NCBI RefSeq assembly: GCF_004358325.1
Contig: NZ_CP037940.1
Location: 1,550,001 to 1,614,000 of the forward strand
DNA: 64,000 nucleotides
Source: Periweissella cryptocerci
GTDB lineage: Bacteria; Bacillota; Bacilli; Lactobacillales; Lactobacillaceae
Reading direction: 5' to 3'
Below the pieces are notes generated by a model that was given only the letters and a program-made list of their open reading frames with translations, searched no databases and had not been told where the DNA came from. Both the position numbers and the translations under genes were made by a program. Position 1 is the first letter of the stretch; the number at the start of each line of letters is the position of its first letter. Below are positions 8,241 to 15,647 of the stretch, piece after piece.

Positions 8241-9650
8241 TTAGTGTGGCCCGTAATTTTCTTCATCGACATAACTCAGTGAACTGAATTTGTTATATGA
8301 CTTGATGAACAGCAGATTTGCGGTCCCACGTGAGCCCGAACGGTTCTTTTCGATAATAACTTCGACCGGACCCGCGTCAGTTTCTTCAGCGTCTCGGGGA
8401 TCGTTATTGGTGTCGTCGGATTCATTATCACGTTCATAGTAATCGTCACGGTACAAGAATGCGACGATATCGGCATCTTGTTCGATTGATCCTGATTCAC
8501 GAATATCTGACAAAACTGGGCGTTTATCTTGTCGTTGTTCAACCCCACGCGACAGTTGTGACAACGCAATTACTGGTGCATCAAGTTCTTTGGCGAGTTT
8601 TTTCAAATTACGTGAAATATCAGAAACTTCTTGTTGCCGGTTTTCGTGGTTATTTGATTCAATCAATTGCAGATAATCAATGATAACTAGGCCGACGTGA
8701 CCTTGTTCCTTTTCGAGCCGGCGGACTTTAGCCCGGATTTCGGACATTTTAATTCCGGGAGTATCGTCAATGAACATCTTGGTTTGTGACAAGCTTTGCA
8801 TCGCCACCATCAAGTTTTGCCATTCATCAGTATCCAAGTTCCCTGTTCGCATGTGATTCGAGTTGATACTACCTTCAGAGGCCAACAGACGCTGTACCAG
8901 CCCACTAGCACTCATTTCAAGCTCGAACATCGCAACTACTTCACCAGACTTCACAGCGGCATTCTGCGCGATATTTAGCACAAAGGCTGTTTTACCCACG
9001 GCAGGACGCGCTGCAATAATAATTAATTCTCCTGCGTGGAAGCCGGTTGTTAATTTATCAAGCTCAGGATAACCCGAAGATAACCCCGTCACGATTTCAT
9101 TATTTTGCGAATTGGCTTCAATTTCGGCGAAGGCTTCATTCAGCACGTCTTTAATATTTAAAAAGTCAGCGTTCCCTTGGGTTTCGGCAACCCCGTCCAG
9201 CTTAGCCGTCAAGTTCGCCAATAAATCATCAGACGGATTTTCTTCGGTAAAAGCCTCAGTTATCCCCTCGGTCATGACTTCAATTGCTTTACGTAATGTC
9301 GCCTTTTCCTTAACAATCTGCGCATAGTAAGCAATATTAGCCGCTGTTGGTACGGCAGCGGCTAACTCGGCCAAATACGCCACACCACCAACATTTTCCA
9401 ACGTGCCTTCTGTATTGAGCTTATCTTGCAAGGTGATGATATCAATTGGGCGTTGCCCGTCATCCAATTCTTGCATTGCTCGGAAAATAATCCCGTGCGC
9501 TTGGCGATAAAAGTCTTCTGGTTCTAAGTATTGGGCGGCTTCCGCAAGTGCATCTTGAGCGGTCATACTCAAGAAAATAGCCCCTAAGACTGATTGTTCC
9601 GCATCAATATTTTGTGGCGGAATGCGCATTTGGGTTTCTTCGTTATTCAT
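8241..9650 (-). CDS. dnaC: Replicative DNA helicase (DnaB family; DnaC in Bacillus naming)
   Basis: This is a 469-residue hexameric helicase that unwinds the fork ahead of the replisome. The N-terminal helical domain (PPQNIDAEQSVLGAIFL, residues 11-27) is followed by the linker and the RecA-like ATPase. That domain has Walker A ARPAVGKT at 214-221, Walker B LVIIDYLQLI near 320-329, a VIALSQLSRGVEQR segment and the C-terminal SGSIEQDADIVAFLYR. GGAG is about 9 nt before the ATG. It sits two genes downstream of rplI, as in many lactobacilli, but rplI and dnaC are here separated by a small membrane gene and a MITE-like element. The DnaA-box cluster lies immediately downstream. Confidence 0.97.
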   Translation of the reverse strand: MNNEETQMRIPPQNIDAEQSVLGAIFLSMTAQDALAEAAQYLEPEDFYRQAHGIIFRAMQELDDGQRPIDIITLQDKLNTEGTLENVGGVAYLAELAAAVPTAANIAYYAQIVKEKATLRKAIEVMTEGITEAFTEENPSDDLLANLTAKLDGVAETQGNADFLNIKDVLNEAFAEIEANSQNNEIVTGLSSGYPELDKLTTGFHAGELIIIAARPAVGKTAFVLNIAQNAAVKSGEVVAMFELEMSASGLVQRLLASEGSINSNHMRTGNLDTDEWQNLMVAMQSLSQTKMFIDDTPGIKMSEIRAKVRRLEKEQGHVGLVIIDYLQLIESNNHENRQQEVSDISRNLKKLAKELDAPVIALSQLSRGVEQRQDKRPVLSDIRESGSIEQDADIVAFLYRDDYYERDNESDDTNNDPRDAEETDAGPVEVIIEKNRSGSRGTANLLFIKSYNKFSSLSYVDEENYGPH

Positions 9651-10096
9651 GCTTTGGTCGCTCCTTAATTATTTATGTATTTCCAATTGGAATTGTTTTT
9701 AGCTATTATCAAGTACATTTTATTTACGCAAATACACAATTTTACGTCGTTCTACTCAATGTGTTTACGGGACTTTTCGGATAATACACACATCATATAT
9801 TATAACACCACACTCACCCTCCACAACTGACACTAGATAAATTAAATCATTTCTCAAAATGTAAATTCACGAGTCTTCCATAAAAAATAAAAGACCATAT
9901 TTAGTGTAACGTGGAATTCTCATTAAATCTGTACCCTTCGAATTGTCCGAAAACCATATTTCAGTCACAAACAAATTACCGCGGAAAAACGCAGATAGCA
10001 AAAAAATCGACAAGCTATATCAATAACATATCGATTTCACGAGGTAATTCTGATTAGTGCTGTTTTACATATTATAAATTCTTTGTAACTGATTGT
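9651..10096. other. Intergenic region upstream of dnaC
   Basis: This is 446 bp of AT-rich sequence without a supportable gene. It must hold the dnaC promoter (minus strand) and the end of the small membrane-protein transcript. An AACGTGGAATT stretch at 9908-9918 matches the end motif of the MITE-like elements, but no partner end is visible. A weak inverted repeat (ATCGA...TCGAT) lies at about 10007-10036. Confidence 0.4.
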
Positions 10097-10288
10097 TTAG
10101 AATGCTTTTTTATAGAAGATAGCTGCCAAAATCAACGCAAAAATAGCCAAAATAAAAGTGATTAGGTGAGTAACAGTTGCGTCAGTGAATAAAAGATATC
10201 CATTCAAACCAATGAGTACAACAAAAATAAAAAGAATGCATACATATAAAACAGAACCAATTTTTTTATTCAGATTATTAGATCCCAT
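10097..10288 (-). CDS. Small two-span membrane protein
   Basis: This is a 63-residue protein starting MGSNNLNKKIGSVLYV. It has two hydrophobic helices (LYVCILFIFVVLIGLNGYLL and LITFILAIFALILAAIFY) separated by a short polar loop, and it ends KKAF. The ATG at 10288 has GGAAGGAA about 7 nt upstream. The reading frame stays open further upstream, but that part runs into the MITE-like element and is not expected to be translated. No family is recognised. The MITE lies 78 bp upstream of the start and may have displaced or supplied its promoter. Confidence 0.65.
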   Translation of the reverse strand: MGSNNLNKKIGSVLYVCILFIFVVLIGLNGYLLFTDATVTHLITFILAIFALILAAIFYKKAF

Positions 10289-10366
10289 GATTAATTCCTT
10301 CCCTAATGTGCTAATTGTAACAGTTGTCGTTTCTACTCTACAAGGGTAACTATAGGAGCTATATAA

Positions 10367-10970
10367 GGCTAAAATTTTTCTAGCGTGGAATTTGGATATG
10401 TGTCTCAGATTGATTCCCACTACGTGTCTGGAAACAGTCAGGACACCGTGATGGAAGACAAGCATTTGAAGCCAAAGTGCGGTCTTCAAATGTTTGCGAA
10501 GCTTGGCTCGCTAACGCGGTAACCATCTTCACAAATCCATAATCAGTAACGAAACCCATTACTGATTATGCCATCACGGTGCGAGCTAAAGTCCAGCCTG
10601 TTTCCAGCCTCTTCGTTAGTTTGCGTAGATATTCTGACTAGTAATATGCCGTAATCCTTGTCGCTGCAAGTTTAGCGGTAATCAATAATTCCACGCTTAT
10701 CTAGCGGAGTGACTGAAAATCACCTTGTGGCCGGCAGGCTTTACACCGAAATGGGACGAACTTGACACCACGTGTCGAGTTTGTCGCTGAGGGTAGATGA
10801 GCAGTCTTTTGGCTTTAGCCATTAGACTGCCAGCTATCCCGAATTGCCCAAGACCGCCCTTTGGCTTGGGCATGTGCTTCCATCTCGGTGCACAATGTGA
10901 TTTTCAGTCACGCAGTGGCATCATACATCTCATCTCATTTTATAAATTCCACGTCAGACGGAATAGAGCC
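10367..10970. mobile_element. 604-bp MITE-like element, copy B, with 8-bp target duplication CTATATAA
   Basis: This has exactly the same length and nearly the same sequence as the element at 1320-1923, in the same orientation. It is flanked by a different perfect 8-bp direct repeat, CTATATAA (10359-10366 and 10971-10978). That shows independent insertion rather than segmental duplication. Module 1 arms CTGGAAACAG/CTGTTTCCAG (10428-10437 and 10598-10607) differ from copy A (GGAACCAG/CTGGTTCC) by a paired A-T for C-G exchange on both sides. Module 2 is closed by arms at 10709-10729 and 10891-10911 with one mismatch. It separates the small membrane gene from the rplI terminator. It contains no coding region I can support. 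Confidence 0.88.
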
Positions 10971-10981
10971 CTATATAAGTT

Positions 10982-11018
10982 AAAAAAAGTACCCGAGAAA
11001 ATTTTTCTCGGGTACTTT
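10982..11018 (-). terminator. Intrinsic terminator of rplI
   Basis: On the minus strand, a stem formed by GTACCCGAGAAAA and TTTTCTCGGGTAC is followed by a run of seven T residues. It starts 14 bp beyond the rplI stop. The MITE-like element is inserted immediately downstream, outside the transcript. Confidence 0.88.
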
Positions 11019-11031
11019 TCATCAATTGTTA

Positions 11032-11481
11032 TTATAATTCATCAACGTGTACGCGAATTGTTGCTTCCACTTGGTGGTGCAACTTAACGGGAACGTTGGT
11101 GTAACCCAATGCACGGATTGGTTGCTTCATGTCCATCTTGCGCTTGTCGATTTTCAAACCGAGTTGCTTGTTGATTGCTTCAGCCACTTGTTTTGATGAA
11201 ACGGCACCGAATAAGCGTCCATCTTCACCAGCCTTGGCTTTAAGTTCAACCACTGATTTGTCATCCTCAAGCTTAACCTTCAAAGCTTGGGCCGCGTCCA
11301 ATTCTTCTTGGGCTTCACGAACTTGGGCTTTCTTTTGGCCTTGTACAGCACTCACTGCTGAATTGTTGGCTTGTGATGCCTTTTTGCTCTTGATCAAGAA
11401 GTTGGCGAAACCATCAGGAATTTCCTTAACTTCACCCTTCTTACCACGACCTTTTACATCTTCAAGAAAAATAACTTTCAT
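11032..11481 (-). CDS. rplI: 50S ribosomal protein L9
   Basis: This is a 149-residue protein starting MKVIFLEDVKGRGKKGEVKE, the canonical L9 N-terminus, followed by the glycine-rich turn and PDGFANFLI. A long connecting helix (residues about 42-75) follows, then the C-terminal rRNA-binding domain (GRLFGAVSSKQVAEAI). L9 binds domain V of 23S rRNA near the L1 stalk base. GAGGAGAG is about 10 nt upstream of the ATG at 11481. The open frame continues upstream to 11811 only because the leader repeats lack stops in that frame. It is downstream of gdpP on the same strand, separated by 160 bp of tandem repeats. Confidence 0.97.
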   Translation of the reverse strand: MKVIFLEDVKGRGKKGEVKEIPDGFANFLIKSKKASQANNSAVSAVQGQKKAQVREAQEELDAAQALKVKLEDDKSVVELKAKAGEDGRLFGAVSSKQVAEAINKQLGLKIDKRKMDMKQPIRALGYTNVPVKLHHQVEATIRVHVDEL

Positions 11482-11494
11482 GTGTTTAATCTCT

Positions 11495-11620
11495 CCTCGT
11501 AATTTCATTAGACTCGGATTACCCGGCCGGTTCCTCGTATTTTCATTAGGCGCAGATACCCGACTGGTTCCTCGTATTTTCATTGCACTCGGATTATCCG
11601 ATTGATTCCTCGTATTTGCA
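11495..11620 (-). repeat. 37-38-bp tandem repeats in the rplI leader
   Basis: Three full units and a partial fourth start at CCTCGT (plus-strand positions 11495, 11533, 11570, 11608). In the transcribed (minus) sense each unit carries ATGAAAATACGAGGAA-like sequence, that is, a start-codon-like ATGAAA and a GAGG ribosome-binding-like segment. An imperfect palindrome around TCGGATAATCCGA follows in the best-preserved unit. The array fills the space between the gdpP stop and the rplI start. Confidence 0.8.
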
Positions 11621-11641
11621 ACGCATAAACTCACACTTATG

Positions 11642-13636
11642 CTAGTCTTCCCGTTGCAAAATTTCAAGTAATTTTGTGCGCACTTCGGTGACGGTTGCAT
11701 CGCTAATTTGCGTAGCGGCATTCGATAAGTGACCGCCGCCGCCAAGTTCTTCCATGACGACTTGGACATTATCTTTACCCGTTGAACGCGCAGAGATACC
11801 GACTTTGCCATCCGCTCGTAGCGAAATTACAAATGACTGATCAACGCCAATCATTTGCAACAGCGAATCAGCAGCTTGGGCCGCGACAACGTTATCGTAA
11901 GCCTGCGTATCTTCACCCGTCGCAATTGCGGCATTGCCGAAGATTTCAACCGATTCAATCAAGTGATTACGTGATAAATAACTATCAACGTTTTCTTTCA
12001 TGAACTGTTGAATCAACCCGGCATCGGCACCGGCTGAACGTAAGTAACTTGCGGCATCAAACGTCCGGGTCCCTGTCCGCAAAGTAAATGATTTTGTATC
12101 AATTTGAATTCCGGCCAATAAGGCGGTCGCTTCAATTCGATTAATTGGGTCTTGTTCACGGCTTTGATATTCGAACATTTCCGTCACTAACTCAGCGGTT
12201 GATGAAGCATATGGTTCAATATAAGTTAGCAAAGGATTTTGTGGGAATTCTTCGCCACGCCGGTGGTGATCAATAACCACGGTCCGACTACTTAATTTAT
12301 TATACAACATCGGTGCCGCTGAAATCGATGGCTTCGAGTGGTCCACCATGATTAACAAGCTTTCTTCCGTCGAGTTGATTAATGACTCATCAAGTGTGAC
12401 AAAAGCATTCCGATCAACTTCAATATTTTGCATCGTATCCAATAATAATTGGATATCGCTATGCACTGAAGTCTTATCTAAAACAATCGAAGCCGGCTTG
12501 CCATTCATTTGCGCAATCCGTCGTAACCCAAGTGCGGTACCAATTGAGTCCATATCTGGATTAGCATGGCCCATGATAAACACTTGATCCGATTGATTGA
12601 TTAATTCACTCAACGCGTGAGAAATCATCCGGGCACGTACCCGCGTCCGTTTTTCCATCGGATTGGTCTTACCACCGTAGAAACGCGCTTCCGCATCACT
12701 TGATTTGACCACGACCTGATCACCACCACGACCCAATGCTAAGTCCAAGTTAGCTTGGGCTTGTTGGGCTAATTTCGACAAATTATCTTCATCGTAAGCA
12801 ATCCCAAAACTCAAAGTAACTGGTAAATTTTGTTTTGATGTCGTTTCGCGAATTGTATCGAGGACTGAGAATTTATCATTTTCGGCACTTAATAATCCAG
12901 CTGCGTGACCTAAGACGAAATAGTGGGTCGCGTTCAAACGACGCATATACATCCCATGGGCTTCAGTCCAATCAGTTAACTCGCGCGTTACATATGAACG
13001 CAATGCCGAAGTTTCAGAATCATTCAAGCGTTCAGCAATTTCTTCATAGTTATCGAGCGAAACCATCCCAAATACTAACCGTTCATCATAGTAGCGTTGT
13101 TCAATCTCGGCGTAGCGCGTTACGTCCATTAAATAGACGACCCGCAAGTTAGATTGTACATACAGTGAAAATGATTTCCCATTCCACTTAACTAATGATT
13201 CTTCGTGTGAATCCTTGTGTGCCTCAATTAATTCGGCAAGCTCTGGATTAACCGCGGCAAGCTTGTTACCAATCAAATTATGGTCACCAATATATTGTTG
13301 AATATATGGATTGACCCAGCTAACATCATCATTATCATTAAATAGAATAATCCCCAATGGCATTCTAATTAGTGCTTCTTGTTCCCCCCGTTGAATTCTA
13401 AATGACAAATCGGAAATATATTGTGTTGAATCAGCGCCAATTTGTTTGAGAATTTGGATGATAAAAATAAAGGCTCCAATTTCCAAAATAAAAAAGACTA
13501 ATCCAAAAATCCAATTAACAAAGAAAGCGGCTACTAAACCAATAATTGCCAAACAAGCAATAAAGATAAACAATAACCGGATTCGTACATTCTGTAAAAA
13601 TTCTGGTAATTTATTGACATTGAAGAATCGACTCAC
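11642..13636 (-). CDS. gdpP: Cyclic-di-AMP phosphodiesterase GdpP
   Basis: This is a 664-residue membrane protein that hydrolyses c-di-AMP to 5'-pApA. Two N-terminal spans (LLFIFIACLAIIGLVAAFF and IFGLVFFILEIGAFIFII) are followed by a PAS-like domain and then a degenerate GGDEF domain without an intact GGDEF motif, as usual in GdpP. The DHH/DHHA1 catalytic module follows, with GHANPDMDSIG, MVDHSKPSIS and VIDHHRRGEE as metal-binding motifs and GGGGHLSNAATQ near the C-terminus. Translation starts at GTG (13636), with GAGG 9 nt upstream. It precedes rplI on the same strand, as in most Lactobacillales. Confidence 0.96.
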   Translation of the reverse strand: MSRFFNVNKLPEFLQNVRIRLLFIFIACLAIIGLVAAFFVNWIFGLVFFILEIGAFIFIIQILKQIGADSTQYISDLSFRIQRGEQEALIRMPLGIILFNDNDDVSWVNPYIQQYIGDHNLIGNKLAAVNPELAELIEAHKDSHEESLVKWNGKSFSLYVQSNLRVVYLMDVTRYAEIEQRYYDERLVFGMVSLDNYEEIAERLNDSETSALRSYVTRELTDWTEAHGMYMRRLNATHYFVLGHAAGLLSAENDKFSVLDTIRETTSKQNLPVTLSFGIAYDEDNLSKLAQQAQANLDLALGRGGDQVVVKSSDAEARFYGGKTNPMEKRTRVRARMISHALSELINQSDQVFIMGHANPDMDSIGTALGLRRIAQMNGKPASIVLDKTSVHSDIQLLLDTMQNIEVDRNAFVTLDESLINSTEESLLIMVDHSKPSISAAPMLYNKLSSRTVVIDHHRRGEEFPQNPLLTYIEPYASSTAELVTEMFEYQSREQDPINRIEATALLAGIQIDTKSFTLRTGTRTFDAASYLRSAGADAGLIQQFMKENVDSYLSRNHLIESVEIFGNAAIATGEDTQAYDNVVAAQAADSLLQMIGVDQSFVISLRADGKVGISARSTGKDNVQVVMEELGGGGHLSNAATQISDATVTEVRTKLLEILQRED

Positions 13637-13756
13637 GATTCATTACCTCATATCTTAAAATATTCTTAACATTCATTTTAACATAATTTTGAATGAGCTA
13701 CCTGATATTGCCGATTTAATCGGGTTTATCGCACGAAATCTTCAAATTTGGTGACA

Positions 13757-13789
13757 AAAAAAGCATTCCACCGAAGTGAAATGCTTTTT
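13757..13789 (-). terminator. Intrinsic terminator after rpsR
   Basis: AAAAAGCATT and AATGCTTTTT form a 10-bp stem, extended by a CAC/GTG pairing, around a small loop. A T-tract follows on the minus strand. It ends the rpsF-ssb-rpsR transcript 18 bp after rpsR. Confidence 0.85.
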
Positions 13790-13806
13790 ATTAAAGACGT
13801 ATATGA

Positions 13807-14046
13807 TTAGTCTTCGGCTACGAATGGGAGCAAGCCCATGATACGAGCACGCTTGATAGCGGTCGTAAGCTTACGTTGGTTCTTAGCTGAAGTACCAGTA
13901 ACACGGCGTGGCAAAATCTTACCTCGTTCTGAGATAAAACGTTCCAACAATTCAGTGTCCTTGTAATCAACGTATTCGATGTGGTTTGCGGCAATGAAGT
14001 CTACCTTACGGCGACGACGGCTACCGCCACGACGTTGTTGTGACAT
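13807..14046 (-). CDS. rpsR: 30S ribosomal protein S18
   Basis: This is a 79-residue basic protein starting [20 protein letters not shown]. It contains the S18 signatures [40 protein letters not shown] and the terminal LPFVAED. S18 pairs with S6 on the 30S platform. It is the third gene of the conserved rpsF-ssb-rpsR operon, 18 bp after ssb, with AGGAGG before the start. Confidence 0.97.
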   Translation of the reverse strand: MSQQRRGGSRRRRKVDFIAANHIEYVDYKDTELLERFISERGKILPRRVTGTSAKNQRKLTTAIKRARIMGLLPFVAED

Positions 14047-14064
14047 AACTAGTTCCTCCTGTTT

Positions 14065-14616
14065 TTAGAATGGCAAATCATCATCGGAAATGTCAATTTC
14101 TTGACCATTTGCAGCGAATGGATCCGCATTGTTGTTGGTAGTAGTTGAAGCGGTTGAACCGCCAAAGCTATTACCACCGAATGGGTTGTCATTGCTTGAT
14201 GATGATTGTGACGGAGCACTGTTAAAGTTATTACCGCCGAAATTGTTATTAGCAGAAGAACTTGCACCATTATCAGATGAACGACGATCAGATTCTGAAC
14301 GTGATTCTAATAATGAGAAGTTTTCAACCACAACTTCGGTTACGTAAACACGGGTACCTTGTTGGTTTTCGTAATTCCGTGTTTGGATACGGCCTTCAAT
14401 CCCAATCAATGAACCCTTGTGGGTAAAGTTGGCGAGGTTTTCAGCTGCTTTCCGCCAGATAACGGCGTTAATAAAATCAGCTTCTCGTTCACCGGCATTG
14501 TTGGTAAATTGGCGGTTAACGGCAAGAGAGAATGAACCAACTGCTGTACCACTTTGGGTATAACGGAGTTCAACATCCTTGGTTAAACGACCAATTAATA
14601 CTACGCGATTAATCAT
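14065..14616 (-). CDS. ssb: Single-stranded DNA-binding protein
   Basis: This is a 183-residue protein starting [20 protein letters not shown]. The OB fold occupies residues 1-110 and includes [18 protein letters not shown] and [14 protein letters not shown] flexible Ser/Asn/Gly-rich linker follows, then the acidic tip ISDDDLPF that recruits DNA-repair and replication partners. AAAGGAG is about 10 nt before the ATG at 14616; an in-frame ATG 36 bp upstream lacks a ribosome-binding site. It lies between rpsF and rpsR in the classical operon. Confidence 0.97.
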   Translation of the reverse strand: MINRVVLIGRLTKDVELRYTQSGTAVGSFSLAVNRQFTNNAGEREADFINAVIWRKAAENLANFTHKGSLIGIEGRIQTRNYENQQGTRVYVTEVVVENFSLLESRSESDRRSSDNGASSSANNNFGGNNFNSAPSQSSSSNDNPFGGNSFGGSTASTTTNNNADPFAANGQEIDISDDDLPF

Positions 14617-14671
14617 AACTTTAGTGCTCCTTTCACGTGTGCATAAATGCACCCGATAGAATTAATGAAAA

Positions 14672-14959
14672 TTAAGCTTCGCGCTTAACAATCATGTGAC
14701 GCAAGATGTCTTGGCTGATTTTAGCCAAACGGTCAAATTCGTTGATAGCCGCATCATCGTTTGCTGAGAAGTTGATTACACGGTAAGTACCTTCGTGGTA
14801 ACCAGAAATTTCATATGCAAAACGACGAGTTGACCAGTCCTTTGAATCAGCAACCGTTGCACCGTTGTCGGTCAAGATCTTGTCGAAACGTTCTACCAAG
14901 GCAGTTTTTGCTTCGCTATCCAAGTCAGGACGAATGATGTATGTTAATTCGTAAGTCAT
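14672..14959 (-). CDS. rpsF: 30S ribosomal protein S6
   Basis: This is a 95-residue protein starting [20 protein letters not shown], with the S6 signatures [21 protein letters not shown] and YRVINFSA near the middle and [10 protein letters not shown] at the end. It binds S18 and 16S rRNA in the platform. It is the first gene of rpsF-ssb-rpsR, with AAGGAGGAG just upstream of the ATG. The leader has a compact hairpin that could be involved in S6:S18 autoregulation. Confidence 0.97.
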   Translation of the reverse strand: MTYELTYIIRPDLDSEAKTALVERFDKILTDNGATVADSKDWSTRRFAYEISGYHEGTYRVINFSANDDAAINEFDRLAKISQDILRHMIVKREA

Positions 14960-14986
14960 GAACTGTTCTCCTCCTTATGGTCTAAG

Positions 14987-15008
14987 TCGACACCTCTTTG
15001 TGTGTCGA
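14987..15008 (-). promoter_or_regulatory. Leader hairpin upstream of rpsF, candidate S6:S18 regulatory site
   Basis: TCGACAC and GTGTCGA form a perfect 7-bp stem around an 8-nt loop in the 5' leader, about 10 nt upstream of the rpsF ribosome-binding site. S6:S18-binding leader structures are known in this position in many bacteria. I cannot identify the conserved bulged CCG element with certainty, so the assignment rests on position. Confidence 0.35.
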
Positions 15009-15236
15009 AAGGAAGTATCCAATACAAATATTGAATACTCACAAGATAATATACTAGCACCTTTAACAGAAGTATTCAACTACAAACGCATAATATTGGA
15101 AAATAACTTTCCCTTAGCGCCAACCAGCGGTATTCAATTGTGCCAAATGTCTGACTGTTCCATTTGACACCCTTACATTAATTAATATACGAGAAAAAAT
15201 GTCCTTTCTCCGAAAATAATTTAGCGATTGGCGAAT

Positions 15237-15629
15237 TTAGTTGTTTTCAGGATATAAGATACTGTCCTTAAAAGGTCCATCGCCCCAGATTTCAGCTTCT
15301 GACAGCGTAGTTTGAATTAATTCTACTGGGACACCCTTTAGTAAAATCATTGCACATTGGTAGCCGGCAAATGGTTGATATAAATCCATAATAATTTCCT
15401 GGCCAGCAAGATCACGCTGAATATCGTCCGTCACAAACGCGACATGCGACTCCGCTTGAATCCGGGCGTCCAAACTCGAATTGGGACCAAATGCATGTAG
15501 TTCTACAGGAATCCCAAGCTCATTTAATTGATCCAATGAGTACATATCATATAAGGAACTATATTTAATTGCCGGATCATCTTTAATCTGGGCGAGTGGT
15601 ACTGGTTTGCCAATATGATGAAATTTCAT
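15237..15629 (-). CDS. VOC-superfamily (glyoxalase-like) protein
   Basis: This is a 130-residue protein. The start MKFHHIGKPV is the first strand of a vicinal-oxygen-chelate fold, with His at the usual metal position. A second conserved His occurs in AESHVAFVTDD, and YQPFAGYQCAMILLKGVPVE suits the last strands. VOC proteins are metal-dependent lyases, dioxygenases or resistance proteins; this one cannot be assigned a substrate. It is 18 bp downstream of sbcC and probably co-transcribed with sbcDC. Confidence 0.7.
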   Translation of the reverse strand: MKFHHIGKPVPLAQIKDDPAIKYSSLYDMYSLDQLNELGIPVELHAFGPNSSLDARIQAESHVAFVTDDIQRDLAGQEIIMDLYQPFAGYQCAMILLKGVPVELIQTTLSEAEIWGDGPFKDSILYPENN

Positions 15630-15647
15630 GATTTTTGCTCCTTAAAT

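Noticed and set aside
9901..9930. AACGTGGAATT motif like the MITE ends
   Set aside because: It is a single short match without an inverted partner or target duplication, so it could be chance or an old scar.
11482..11811. Possible N-terminal extension of ribosomal protein L9 through the repeats and into gdpP
   Set aside because: The family start MKVIFLEDV has a strong ribosome-binding site, and the upstream frame merely lacks stops. It is kept only as a question in the rplI repeat finding.
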